Below are positions 34,154-41,507 of a DNA stretch of 64,000 nucleotides, one piece after another. The stretch spans positions 310,001 through 374,000 of the forward strand of contig JAPLFR010000009.1 in assembly GCA_026390575.1 (NCBI GenBank). The letters run 5' to 3'. Position 1 is the stretch's first letter; every line of letters begins with the position of its first letter. Source of the DNA: Ignavibacteriales bacterium. Lineage in GTDB: Bacteria > Bacteroidota > Ignavibacteria > UBA10030. The notes under the pieces were generated by a model, which was not told where the DNA came from, did no database searches, and worked only from the letters and a program-made list of their open reading frames with translations. A program made the translations under genes and the position numbers.

Positions 34154-34357
34154 TTAGGGCTTACTACTCTCAATAAGCTTCTTAGCTTGTTCTATGGCCA
34201 TATCCAAAGCGTTCTCTATCGTACTCGTACAAAACCCTCCGTCTACGGATTCCGCGTCATCGTCCGTTATATCAGCCGTATCGTATATATCGTAAAAATA
34301 TCCCGGCTCATTATCCGACTCAAATATTCGTATCACTAACTCATTTATCTTTGCCAT
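34154..34357 (-). CDS. Small acidic protein, unknown
   Basis: A 67-residue protein (MAKINELVIRIFESD start) with an acidic middle (DTADITDDDAESVDGG) and a C-terminal helix. The frame extends to 34417 into the preceding gene; I start at 34357, four bases after the preceding stop. Family not recognised. It is one of a row of small leftward genes of the element. Confidence 0.55.
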   Translation of the reverse strand: MAKINELVIRIFESDNEPGYFYDIYDTADITDDDAESVDGGFCTSTIENALDMAIEQAKKLIESSKP

Positions 34358-34361
34358 ATAA

Positions 34362-34553
34362 TTAAAAATTAATCTGTTTAAAATCTTCCTCGCTATAAAC
34401 CTTGTCGCATTTCGCACAAACCACTTTTAATACTTCACATTCTTGACTCTTATAGACCGTCAGCTCTCCATCATCATCCATCTCCGCTTGGTGAGCTATT
34501 GCCTCATCAACAATAAACTCTTTCGATCCGCACTCGCATTTATTAATAGACAT
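34362..34553 (-). CDS. Small zinc-ribbon-like protein
   Basis: A 63-residue protein with two cysteine pairs: CxC (KCECGSKEF) near the N-terminus and CAKC near residue 46, fitting a single zinc ribbon with a long insert. Function unknown; such proteins often bind nucleic acid. Spacing to neighbours is a few bases, so it is likely co-transcribed with the next gene. Confidence 0.55.
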   Translation of the reverse strand: MSINKCECGSKEFIVDEAIAHQAEMDDDGELTVYKSQECEVLKVVCAKCDKVYSEEDFKQINF

Positions 34554-34564
34554 ACATCTAATAA

Positions 34565-34774
34565 TTAGTTTATAGTTTCATTTAGACACTTCATAAGCTC
34601 TATTGAATCATCATATCCTAACTCCTCAATCAAAATCACTGATATATCTTTAATGCTTAAATAAGAACTTTCATAACGAGAACGTTTGAGGGCAGTTCGT
34701 AAATCATTTTCATTAAAACATTTTGCTAATTCATTAAACATATCGTTTAATAATTGTGATGAGTTATTTCTCAT
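34565..34774 (-). CDS. Small protein, unknown
   Basis: A 69-residue helical protein (NDMFNELAKCFNENDLRTALKR start region). No family recognised. It follows a long hairpin in its leader (34791-34868), and two more small genes follow within 12 bases. Its place in a compact row of leftward genes supports it. Confidence 0.5.
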   Translation of the reverse strand: MRNNSSQLLNDMFNELAKCFNENDLRTALKRSRYESSYLSIKDISVILIEELGYDDSIELMKCLNETIN

Positions 34775-34790
34775 CTATGCCTGAAAGAAA

Positions 34791-34868
34791 GCAAGCGGGT
34801 TCCCTGGCAAGTCATAGGGCTGGAGACGAACGAAGTGAGTTCTACCCTTGACTTGTTAGGGTGCTTGC
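34791..34868. ncRNA. Long imperfect hairpin RNA element
   Basis: Nested arms: gcaagc (34791-34796)/gcttgc (34863-34868); ccctggcaagtca (34802-34814)/tgacttgttaggg (34849-34861), pairing fully if G-U is allowed; aggg/ccct (34816-34819 with 34845-34848); and gaac/gttc (34828-34831 with 34839-34842). G-U pairs and interruptions in a long stem suggest a folded RNA rather than a DNA palindrome. It lies directly upstream of a leftward small gene and may be its leader, or an independent RNA; it does not match a class I know. Confidence 0.5.
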
Positions 34869-34956
34869 TATAATTGAAAGGCAGATGACAATTATGCTGT
34901 TCTCATTTTAGAATTGTAATTCAATTCCTTTCTCCAAAATTCTTCATTCAACAGTG

Positions 34957-35337
34957 TTACACGAAACTTTTAAACCAGCTTCCTATTGAATCTGCATACT
35001 TAACCTTGTTGTTCCTGATTACCAAATCAATGACCTCGTTAAATGTTGCCCACTGATTATTAAGAACCCTTCTTATACAATAGACACTATGACCGCAATT
35101 GAAATTCCATTTTCCATTGCTCTCGTCTTTAATCCATTTCAGGATTTGTATTTTGATTTCTTCTTTGGTGTATTGTTCTTTGGGCTTGAACCAACAACGC
35201 ATATCCCATAAATACTCCTCATCTAAAATCTGTCTGAAATAATAATCGCGATTATGTTTATCCTGTTCTAATTTGAGATTAACATTTTCGGATATTTTCA
35301 ATTCCGTGTTGGGAAATAGGTCTTGTTGAGATGTCAT
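34957..35337 (-). CDS. Hypothetical protein of the element
   Basis: A 126-residue protein, aromatic-rich (RDYYFRQILDEEYLWDMRCW), with a helical C-terminus. Not recognised. A near-perfect promoter sits just upstream (35359-35386), which supports a real transcript. It may be an early gene of the element. Confidence 0.6.
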   Translation of the reverse strand: MTSQQDLFPNTELKISENVNLKLEQDKHNRDYYFRQILDEEYLWDMRCWFKPKEQYTKEEIKIQILKWIKDESNGKWNFNCGHSVYCIRRVLNNQWATFNEVIDLVIRNNKVKYADSIGSWFKSFV

Positions 35338-35358
35338 AGGTTTAATGATTATATAAGT

Positions 35359-35386
35359 ATTATAGCATACCTATTAATCCTGTCAA
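35359..35386 (-). promoter_or_regulatory. Consensus sigma-70-type promoter, leftward
   Basis: On the minus strand TTGACA, 16 bases, TGC-TATAAT (extended -10). It is almost the same as the promoter at 38055-38082: 13 of the 16 spacer bases match in order, including the shared block taataggt. Confidence 0.75.
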
Positions 35387-35390
35387 GCGG

Positions 35391-35591
35391 TTATTTGCTT
35401 TGATGAGTATTAGCTACCTCAACCTTTTTAACATACCGCGCTATGTAATTTCTCAACACAATACTAAATTGTTCTCCTCGAATAGCGCAGGCTGCCTTAA
35501 ATCTATTTTTGAGACTAATGGGAAGTAAAATATTAAGAGTCGTTATCTTGTTTTTTTCTTTATAGGATTTGTTACTTTGTAATTGAGACAT
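35391..35591 (-). CDS. Small ribbon-helix-helix-like protein
   Basis: A 66-residue protein with the pattern of a ribbon-helix-helix DNA-binding fold: a short strand (ITTLNILLPIS), helix (LKNRFKAACAIRG) and helix (FSIVLRNYIARYVKK). Likely a small regulator or partition-type protein of the element. The bases from 35592 to 35789 contain nothing else I can support. Confidence 0.6.
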   Translation of the reverse strand: MSQLQSNKSYKEKNKITTLNILLPISLKNRFKAACAIRGEQFSIVLRNYIARYVKKVEVANTHQSK

Positions 35592-35789
35592 AGTAATTAC
35601 CGATATTTGAAAACCTCACGACGTTATAAAAATCCTTGCAACGGTTTCATATCCTTTTAGAGTTACTTTTGTTCTTGCCATGTGAATCCTTATCCTGTCC
35701 GATAACTGTTAGGTATGGTAAGTTCTCAAGTTTGTAGATGTATTTATAATCTCCATTTGTTCTAACGGGGTCCTGACAACGCAGTTCAT

Positions 35790-36857
35790 TTATTTCTTTT
35801 CAAATAAGAAAATATATTCATGTTTAAAGATGTAGAAACCATCAACCAATGCACGATATCGCCAGAGTTCTTTCTGATTCCTTTTTCCTTTTGTCTCATC
35901 GAAATTCTTGATGATAACGGACTTGAGAGAATATCCGCGTTTTAGAACTTCTTGCATTGTATAGAAACCAAGAGGAATCCAATTTCCTCCGGAATATTTA
36001 TCACCAATAACCACTGCAAAGTAACGACCTTTGTCCAACACGGGATATGTAGCGTCAATGATTTTTCCAAAGAGACATAGGAACTCGTCTATTGTTTTTG
36101 CATTAGACAAATCTTTATTGTTTTCACTGAATTTTATTATATCCCAGTATGGCGGGTGCATTATCAGAAGTTGGACACTTTTAATATTTCGCTGCTTTAA
36201 TTCCGCCTTAAAATCTATACTTGAACTATCGCCAACTATTATTTCTGTGCGAGCGGAGAACAAATCATCTTCTTGGTCAATTGCCTTTGCCGCAGATTGC
36301 GCAACTTTCCGTAAAAGTTCTACTCCAACACCATTCCTTCCCAATCGTTTACTTTCTATCAAAGTTGTTCCACTACCCAAAAAAGCATCGAGAACCCATT
36401 CACCATTTTTAGTATAACGTCTTAATAATTGGTTGGGAATTTGGGGAATAAAGTTGCCCCAATAACCACCATTGTGTGCACCGGAAATGTCGCGTTTATC
36501 CAGAATCCAAAGGCTGTCGGTAAGAATATCGTCGTACTCTTTCCATCTGTGTAAATTCAGATCATTTATCTTGCTTGTCTTTGACTCAGAGAGCGAACGA
36601 ACCAGTCGTTTGATATAATATTTTGTTCGTTCAATTGTTTTAGTGTCGAGTATCTGGTCAAGCTCGCCAATGAGATATTTTGAGCTAACCATTAAAATAT
36701 CTCCATTGGAACCTATGTTGAAAAATCCCTTTTTATCGATAGGCAGGTTTGCAACATTAGTCTTAAAATCCTCGACTGTAGCACGGATTTGATTAAGATT
36801 CTGCCGCTCAAGCGATTTCGACAATATATTCGTAATCTTCCTTTTGGTTAATTTCAT
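35790..36857 (-). CDS. DNA methyltransferase, N4/N6-type
   Basis: A 355-residue DNA amino-methyltransferase. The AdoMet-binding motif LDAFLGSGTTLIESKRLG and the catalytic motif LLIMHPPYWDII are both present, the latter with histidine in place of the usual aspartate before PPYW. A segment GGYWGNFIPQIPNQLLRRYT precedes motif I, as in many phage and plasmid enzymes. No restriction enzyme is adjacent, so it is probably a solitary methylase that shields the element from host restriction or marks its own DNA. It is followed in the leftward direction by a small regulator gene. Confidence 0.82.
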   Translation of the reverse strand: MKLTKRKITNILSKSLERQNLNQIRATVEDFKTNVANLPIDKKGFFNIGSNGDILMVSSKYLIGELDQILDTKTIERTKYYIKRLVRSLSESKTSKINDLNLHRWKEYDDILTDSLWILDKRDISGAHNGGYWGNFIPQIPNQLLRRYTKNGEWVLDAFLGSGTTLIESKRLGRNGVGVELLRKVAQSAAKAIDQEDDLFSARTEIIVGDSSSIDFKAELKQRNIKSVQLLIMHPPYWDIIKFSENNKDLSNAKTIDEFLCLFGKIIDATYPVLDKGRYFAVVIGDKYSGGNWIPLGFYTMQEVLKRGYSLKSVIIKNFDETKGKRNQKELWRYRALVDGFYIFKHEYIFLFEKK

Positions 36858-36875
36858 TTCATCTATAAGAGGAAA

Positions 36876-37190
36876 CTAGAAAGGAATATCGGCAACATTA
36901 ATATCCTTTTCTTCCTCTGCTATAGCTTTGTCGGGACTAACTTCTTGTTTAACGGAAGATGATTTCGCTCCGTTTGGTTTCCAATCATCAAGTTTAGCAT
37001 AGAGCTTTCCTTCTTTACTCAATAGCAAATTGATGTTGACATAGCCTACACCGTTGGAAGTAATTACTGCTTTTGATTTTAAATAGGGAATAAACTTGTC
37101 TACATTAATTGAAATGCTGCCCTTCACAAATTCGGGTGCATTCTCTCTTGGTTGGTTCACGAAAAATCCGTCAATAAAATTGTTTGGCAT
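36876..37190 (-). CDS. SSB-like protein with acidic DIPF tail
   Basis: A 104-residue protein whose C-terminus (EEEKDINVADIPF) has the acidic tail and final IPF of bacterial single-stranded DNA-binding proteins. The body (residues 15-70) is compatible with a small OB-type or replication-accessory fold but has weak similarity. Directly downstream of the ERF gene with a one-base gap, so they likely work together in strand annealing and protection of single strands. Confidence 0.55.
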   Translation of the reverse strand: MPNNFIDGFFVNQPRENAPEFVKGSISINVDKFIPYLKSKAVITSNGVGYVNINLLLSKEGKLYAKLDDWKPNGAKSSSVKQEVSPDKAIAEEEKDINVADIPF

Positions 37191-37191
37191 A

Positions 37192-37749
37192 TTATTTTTT
37201 TAAATGATTAATAATTAAATCATAATTAGCGGGCAATAACTCAAAACCGGTGATGTTCATACATGCCTCCTTGTAATCTTCCGGCGTTTCCAATTTATTC
37301 TGAGAAGCCTTTCTCAACAGAGTAGCGAGTATAGTTTTTTTGTCTATTGCTTTAGGAACTCCCTGTTTCACTATCTTCTTTGGAACTTGCGCCGCGCTGT
37401 TTCCGTCATCGTCTTCCGCTTGCAGGAATAATAATGACTGAATAGCATATCGGCGGTAATAGGTTATGATGCTCCCCATTTTTTGTGGATCGGGATTTTC
37501 TGGCAAGGGGGTCGTGCTTTTTAATAGCTCTTTATCGCTTTCGGTATCAAAAATAATTGTTTGTAGAGCGGGTTTATCATTCGCTGTTTGGGATAACGGC
37601 TGTACTAGGATTAATCCTAACTCATTGAGTATTGGTTTGATTACATCAATCAGCTTATTGATGTCAAAATAATTAGATTTGAAAAATGGATTAATGCTGT
37701 CTTTGGTAATTGCACCTACCTTTTTTTGAAATTCTAACAGCTTGTTCAT
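37192..37749 (-). CDS. ERF-family single-strand annealing protein
   Basis: A 185-residue protein matching the ERF recombinase family: KDSINPFFKSNYFDINKLI, LNELGLILVQPLSQ, and the signature segment QKMGSIITYYRRYAIQSLLF followed by DDDGN. ERF proteins anneal complementary single strands in phages and mobile elements. It sits in a tight row with the SSB-like gene behind it and an unknown 84-residue gene ahead of it (one base apart). Confidence 0.88.
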   Translation of the reverse strand: MNKLLEFQKKVGAITKDSINPFFKSNYFDINKLIDVIKPILNELGLILVQPLSQTANDKPALQTIIFDTESDKELLKSTTPLPENPDPQKMGSIITYYRRYAIQSLLFLQAEDDDGNSAAQVPKKIVKQGVPKAIDKKTILATLLRKASQNKLETPEDYKEACMNITGFELLPANYDLIINHLKK

Positions 37750-37750
37750 A

Positions 37751-38005
37751 TTAGTTTAATTTAGTTTCTAAGTAATATTTTGTCTTATCGCTATACTCCC
37801 TCGGTTTTAGTTTCTCTTTCCCACATTCTAAAATATTCTTTATCGCTCCTTCAACTTTCTTGCCTTGCGTCCAATCATGTATCAGATGTGCTAAAAGGTT
37901 TCGTTGTTTTTCAGTGAATTGTTCAAGTATCTTTTCACTAACTGGGGTATTCAACACGTTCTCAAGTTCAGAAGATAAATCGCTAAGATTATTTGGATTA
38001 AACAT
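37751..38005 (-). CDS. Small protein before ERF, unknown
   Basis: An 84-residue helical protein (LEQFTEKQRNLLAHLIHDW segment). Not recognised. It is the first gene after a strong promoter (38055-38082) and lies one base upstream of the ERF gene, so it is probably part of the recombination operon. Confidence 0.55.
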   Translation of the reverse strand: MFNPNNLSDLSSELENVLNTPVSEKILEQFTEKQRNLLAHLIHDWTQGKKVEGAIKNILECGKEKLKPREYSDKTKYYLETKLN

Positions 38006-38054
38006 ATTTCGCTAATATTACTATCGGTGTAAGCATTGTAATACTTATATAGAT

Positions 38055-38082
38055 ATTATAGCACACCTATTAAATCTGTCAA
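38055..38082 (-). promoter_or_regulatory. Consensus sigma-70-type promoter of the recombination operon
   Basis: On the minus strand TTGACA, 16 bases, TGC-TATAAT. It should drive the 84-residue gene, ERF, the SSB-like gene and perhaps the methylase. Confidence 0.75.
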
Positions 38083-38116
38083 GCTATATAAGCAATGGTT
38101 ATCCACAGGAAATAAA

Positions 38117-38142
38117 AACCACCGGCCTATTGGCTGGTGGTT
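38117..38142 (-). terminator. Terminator overlapping a gene end
   Basis: On the minus strand the stem accaccagcc/ggccggtggt is followed by TTTTATTT. The stop codon of the 75-residue gene lies in the loop region, so the last codons are part of the hairpin. It separates this transcript from the ERF operon promoter. Confidence 0.75.
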
Positions 38143-38354
38143 AAAAGAAATACGGCAGAATTACATTTATCGCAATATCCCTCTTTACTTCCTTGATCTG
38201 CCGAAATTGTGTTATTACAATTTCGACAAAAGAAGTCTTCACAGAGTTCTGCCGTCAAAATCTCATTGACGACTTTCGTCATCGGCTTATTAGAGGATTT
38301 GGCTCGCCTGTATATTACAGGGATTAGCTTTTCGTCTATGCGGGGACTATACAT
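38127..38354 (-). CDS. Small protein: helix-turn region plus zinc ribbon
   Basis: A 75-residue protein. The first 38 residues look like a ribbon-helix-helix-type helix pair (LIPVIYRRAKSSNKPMTKVV). The rest is a zinc ribbon with two CxxC pairs (CRNC and CDKC). Likely a DNA-binding regulator. It follows the RadC-like gene on the same strand by 11 bases and ends in a terminator. Confidence 0.6.
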   Translation of the reverse strand: MYSPRIDEKLIPVIYRRAKSSNKPMTKVVNEILTAELCEDFFCRNCNNTISADQGSKEGYCDKCNSAVFLLTTSQ

Positions 38355-38365
38355 CTGGCTACTCC

Positions 38366-38830
38366 TTATATTAAACCGCGTTCAGCAAAAGAAGTAAAAG
38401 CATTGTCGGCAAATATTAAATGGTCGTGGATAGATATACCAATAATCTTTCCCGCTTCTACAAGCTGTTTGGTTATTGAGATGTCCTCACTAGAGGGTTC
38501 TTGATTTCCTGACGGGTGATTATGAGCAACTATTATAGCAGCACAATTAGCCACTATCGCTCCTCGGAAAACAATACGGGGGTCTACAAGTGAAGAACTA
38601 AGACAGCCAGAAGAAACTATCTCAAAACCTTGCGCTCGGTTTGTGGCACTCAACCAGACTACAAGGAAAACCTCTTTTGATTCTTCTCTTAATAAAGGGT
38701 TGAAAAGTCTGAAAACATCTTCGGGAGAGTTTATTGCTTTCTTTGGTATCTCTGAAAGTTCGGGATACTTGAAGCTTGTCTCCTTAAACTTCCAGACAAG
38801 GGTCTTGAACTTCACGACACGGTCGGACAT
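38366..38830 (-). CDS. RadC-like JAB/MPN domain protein
   Basis: A 154-residue RadC-family protein with the JAMM metal motif HNHPSG (103-108) and D116 in SSEDISITKQL, and ending with IHDHLIFADNAFTSFAERGL as in the family. It is shorter than chromosomal RadC because the N-terminal helix-hairpin-helix part is missing. Such short RadC proteins are common on plasmids and integrative elements, with unclear function; metal-dependent hydrolase activity is presumed. The start overlaps the end of the ArdC-like gene by 19 bases. Confidence 0.88.
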   Translation of the reverse strand: MSDRVVKFKTLVWKFKETSFKYPELSEIPKKAINSPEDVFRLFNPLLREESKEVFLVVWLSATNRAQGFEIVSSGCLSSSLVDPRIVFRGAIVANCAAIIVAHNHPSGNQEPSSEDISITKQLVEAGKIIGISIHDHLIFADNAFTSFAERGLI

Positions 38831-39600
38831 TGTTCGCCTCCCTTCAAAATCAGGTTCAGCACCTTTTCAGTTTCGGCTAAAACTCGGATAACTGCGGTGT
38901 AAGTGGAGATGCCTAACTTTTTGGCGTGGTCTTCAATATAGCGGTAGGAATTGCCAATGTGCTTAGATCCGTCAAGCCCCACGATATTACAGAGGGCTAA
39001 TGCTCCAAGTTCGGCGGTTATCTCTTGAAGCGGGTCCTGTCCTTTCTTTAATCCGTTCTTGATAAGGTCATCAGCTCGGTGGCACATCTCGTGGAAGAAA
39101 ACGCACTCTTCGGGGCTGGCTAGAGCAATGACTTTCTTAGAATGGGAATAATATCCCAAATGTTCTTTATTTCCCGGAATTACTTTGACTTCAACTCCAA
39201 GTTCTTTGGCTCTTTCCATTAGTGGGAGTTCGGGGAGTTGAATTTGTTGGTAGTCAAGCGGTTCACCTTCGGTATCCTCAACTCGGAAAACAGGTGCGAC
39301 ACCGAATCCCTTTAAGAGAGATTTTTCTTCTCCATTCTCTTTATCTTTCTTGATAAGAGGAACGAAAATGTAAATCGCCTTTGCTCCTTTTTTAACAAAG
39401 CGTTTCGACTCAAGCCATTGCTTGTATCCCCGTGCATCGCAAGTCTTAGCAAAAACCATTGCCAGTTGGTTTAGCAAACTCCACTTAGAGCTTGGGAGAT
39501 TAGGAATAGGGAAAGAGGCAAGAGCCACATTTTGGGGAATATTACCACTCTTGAATTGTTCTATTATTGAATCCAGGACTGCTTTTACTTTGGGGTTCAT
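38812..39600 (-). CDS. ArdC-like antirestriction protein
   Basis: A 262-residue protein of the ArdC/DUF1738 type. The N-terminal single-strand DNA-binding part includes NQLAMVFAKTCDARGYKQWL and KGAKAIYIFVPL; the C-terminal zincin domain has HEMCH (H170, E171, H174) and a downstream glutamate-containing helix (EITAELGALALC). ArdC proteins protect incoming plasmid DNA from restriction. The ribosome site gaggtg before ATG 39600 lies within the 3' arm of a hairpin, hinting at translational control. The RadC-like gene follows with overlap. Confidence 0.82.
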   Translation of the reverse strand: MNPKVKAVLDSIIEQFKSGNIPQNVALASFPIPNLPSSKWSLLNQLAMVFAKTCDARGYKQWLESKRFVKKGAKAIYIFVPLIKKDKENGEEKSLLKGFGVAPVFRVEDTEGEPLDYQQIQLPELPLMERAKELGVEVKVIPGNKEHLGYYSHSKKVIALASPEECVFFHEMCHRADDLIKNGLKKGQDPLQEITAELGALALCNIVGLDGSKHIGNSYRYIEDHAKKLGISTYTAVIRVLAETEKVLNLILKGGEQCPTVS

Positions 39601-39604
39601 TTTT

Positions 39605-39665
39605 CACCTCATATTATGGCTGTGAAATATGAGGTGGGACTAACCCATCTCATATTGATGGGTTA
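39605..39665 (-). promoter_or_regulatory. Hairpin hiding the ribosome site of the ArdC-like gene
   Basis: On the minus strand CACCTCATATT (39636-39626) can pair exactly with AATATGAGGTG (39615-39605), and GAGGTG in the second arm is the ribosome site for the ATG at 39600. A second hairpin taacccatc/gatgggtta (39641-39665) lies just upstream. The arrangement could limit translation until the hairpin opens. Confidence 0.55.
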
Positions 39666-39680
39666 GTTATTTTTAAAGTG

Positions 39681-40478
39681 CTATTCTATAATCTTTACTT
39701 TCGTTCCGCTTGGCATACGCCAAATGGGTTTTGCTATATCGGTAAATTCGGGGAAGGGGATAAAGCGAAAATGCTTGTCGGAAATGTCTTTAATTCCTGA
39801 TAGGAAATATTCAAACTGCTTGTAAAGCAAATTGATAGTTGGTCTATTGAGCGGTTCGGAATATTGAATGGGTCTCATATAAATATCGAAGCGGTGATTA
39901 GCGCAAACAAACAATATTTTAGTCTTGGGAGATAATCCGTTCTTGGTAAATAATCCCTCCTTGATGAATTTATTATATCTTAAAATTTTGTCTCGGCTAA
40001 TCCTTGTGAATTCCTTTTTGCGTTCTATCTCTACAAAGAAAGAATATTCTCGGTGATCGTGAATGTTTTTTGCTTTGATAAATATATCCGGTCTTATGCC
40101 GTTAAAGTCAGCTTTGTAATTAAAATCAAACTCACAATCGGGGAAGTTTCTCAGGAAGGATAAGGCAACATCAAACTTCATTGACTCGTGTTCGGCGTTA
40201 TTCAAAGACTTGGTTATCTTTTGTTTAAAGTCCTCAAGTCGGTCAATAACTTTTGTGCCGCCTCTCGTAACGAAATAAAAATATTGCTGGCGTTTGTTTC
40301 TTGGTCTTATGTCGAAGGGTATCTGTTGGACCCAACCGGCTTTTACGTATTTCTTGATATCCTTATTCACCTGCAACAAAGATCCCTTATAAGACTTGGC
40401 TTCATAAGAGAAAAGGTTGTTGATACTTCCGGCTTGAATTGATAATAATTCGTGGAGGGTATTATGTTGGTGATTCAT
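39681..40478 (-). CDS. Replication-relaxation (Replic_Relax) family protein
   Basis: A 265-residue protein. The N-terminal half has a winged-helix layout (VNKDIKKYVKAGWVQQIPF then FYFVTRGGTKVIDRL). The C-terminal half has the family's PD-(D/E)XK-like core: GIRPDIFIKAK and YSFFVEIERKKEF, followed by RDKILRYNKFI. It is clearer than the second family member at 33154. The family is tied to relaxation and initiation on conjugative plasmids that use TcpA-type coupling proteins. It is followed by the ArdC-like and RadC-like genes on the same strand. Confidence 0.72.
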   Translation of the reverse strand: MNHQHNTLHELLSIQAGSINNLFSYEAKSYKGSLLQVNKDIKKYVKAGWVQQIPFDIRPRNKRQQYFYFVTRGGTKVIDRLEDFKQKITKSLNNAEHESMKFDVALSFLRNFPDCEFDFNYKADFNGIRPDIFIKAKNIHDHREYSFFVEIERKKEFTRISRDKILRYNKFIKEGLFTKNGLSPKTKILFVCANHRFDIYMRPIQYSEPLNRPTINLLYKQFEYFLSGIKDISDKHFRFIPFPEFTDIAKPIWRMPSGTKVKIIE

Positions 40479-40522
40479 ACTAATGGGGCTATAACAGGAA
40501 TGAGTATCCTACCGATACCGCT

Positions 40523-40554
40523 GCCAGAACAAACTATTGACGAGTCGTTCTGGC
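40523..40554. terminator. Hairpin between two leftward genes
   Basis: The perfect eight-base arms gccagaac and gttctggc are separated by 16 bases. They lie just after the stop of the small zincin gene on the minus strand. There is no T run, so it may be an attenuator or an RNA-end structure rather than a terminator. Confidence 0.4.
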
Positions 40555-40558
40555 CATG

Positions 40559-40828
40559 TTATTTTAAAAGGTTATTATCTTTTAAAACTTGATAAAACTG
40601 TTCGGCCAAGCTATCCATAAAGGCGTGGTTCATGCCGTGATCAAAGGTGGTGTTTAAAAAATGAAATATCTCGTGTATCAAAGTGGACTCTTTTTGGCTC
40701 TGAGCTATCTCCTTACTAATCTTTATCAGATTAATGCAAGGTTCCGACTCGCCATTATTATCCAATTCCTCACTCATGTCAACCTTAACGATATGACCGC
40801 CTATTTTTAGCTGTTTGGGTATGTTCAT
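40559..40828 (-). CDS. Small HExxH zincin-like protein
   Basis: An 89-residue protein with a zincin motif HEIFH (H52, E53, H56) in the helix ESTLIHEIFHFLN and a C-terminal helix ending in FYQVLKDNNLL, like short phage-type ImmA/IrrE or SprT-related metallopeptidases. It could cleave a repressor to induce the element, as ImmA does for ICEBs1, but no matching repressor is identified. An extended -10 box (TGC-TATAAT at 40833-40838) lies so close to the start that the mRNA may be nearly leaderless. Confidence 0.65.
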   Translation of the reverse strand: MNIPKQLKIGGHIVKVDMSEELDNNGESEPCINLIKISKEIAQSQKESTLIHEIFHFLNTTFDHGMNHAFMDSLAEQFYQVLKDNNLLK

Positions 40829-40916
40829 ATGTATTATAGCATATTAGTTATTTAAGACTCGTGTTTTTGAAAAGTTTGCAGTCAATGAATAGATTAGTGT
40901 TCCGATATTATCATAA

Positions 40917-41198
40917 TTATCGAGATCGGCTTTCTTCCAATTTTGTTTTTTCAGATATATCAGACTCAAGTAATTTCCTTGATTCTATAATGGCATATTT
41001 GATAGCGTCAAGGATAGTAAGCCACTTGTTCATATAGTCGAGAGAACGATTGGCAAAAACATATTCCTTGTATCGGGTAAAGCATCCGCGATTGCTGTTA
41101 ATATCGACTAATGAAATTGTCTTGGCGATATAATCTATTTCGACATTTACTTTTATTTGATTCTGTTCGATGGTGAGCACCTCAAGTCGTTTTATCAT
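40917..41198 (-). CDS. Hypothetical protein, first leftward gene after structured RNA
   Basis: A 93-residue protein (beta strands in the first 50 residues, helical and charged tail). Not recognised. It is preceded by the structured region at 41228-41366 and a consensus promoter at 41479-41507. It may be the first gene of the leftward module. Confidence 0.55.
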   Translation of the reverse strand: MIKRLEVLTIEQNQIKVNVEIDYIAKTISLVDINSNRGCFTRYKEYVFANRSLDYMNKWLTILDAIKYAIIESRKLLESDISEKTKLEESRSR

Positions 41199-41227
41199 AT
41201 TGACAATTATTAAGATTTATTTTATTA

Positions 41228-41366
41228 GTCCGCATCTTGTCCGCAAGGACAGCAACCGAGTTAATCTTATCCGAATTTCATTATTTATTGTGAGGGAAGT
41301 TAAGTAGGTTGCTGTCCTTTTTGGTTTGAAGCTTATAGCTCAAACTAAAAGGGCAATGATGCGGAC
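41228..41366 (-). ncRNA. Structured RNA candidate, three-helix fold
   Basis: On the minus strand the closing arms GTCCGCATC (41366-41358) and GATGCGGAC (41236-41228) pair exactly. Inside are a hairpin GTTTGAGCTATAAGCTTCAAAC (41345-41324, one bulge) and a second exact 13-base pair AAGGACAGCAACC (41319-41307) with GGTTGCTGTCCTT (41257-41245) enclosing about 49 bases. The result is a multibranch fold of about 139 bases. A consensus promoter lies about 110 bases upstream on the same strand. It may be a leader of the 93-residue gene, a small RNA of the element, or an oriT-type DNA structure. It matches no RNA family I know. Confidence 0.55.
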
Positions 41367-41478
41367 ACTATCAATACTTTTTGCCTTACATTAGGTCAAA
41401 AAGATTTATTATTAAGTTTGTAGGATACTTGCTGCGGGATATAATGATTTATATAACTGCGAGAGTGCTATTATTCTT

Positions 41479-41507
41479 ATTATAGATCATCTGAAAAAAA
41501 ATGTCAA
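41479..41507 (-). promoter_or_regulatory. Consensus sigma-70-type promoter, leftward
   Basis: On the minus strand TTGACA, 17 bases, TATAAT: a perfect match. It should drive the structured RNA and the 93-residue gene. The bases 41508-41715 hold nothing else clear apart from the leader of the divergent GHKL gene. Confidence 0.75.
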
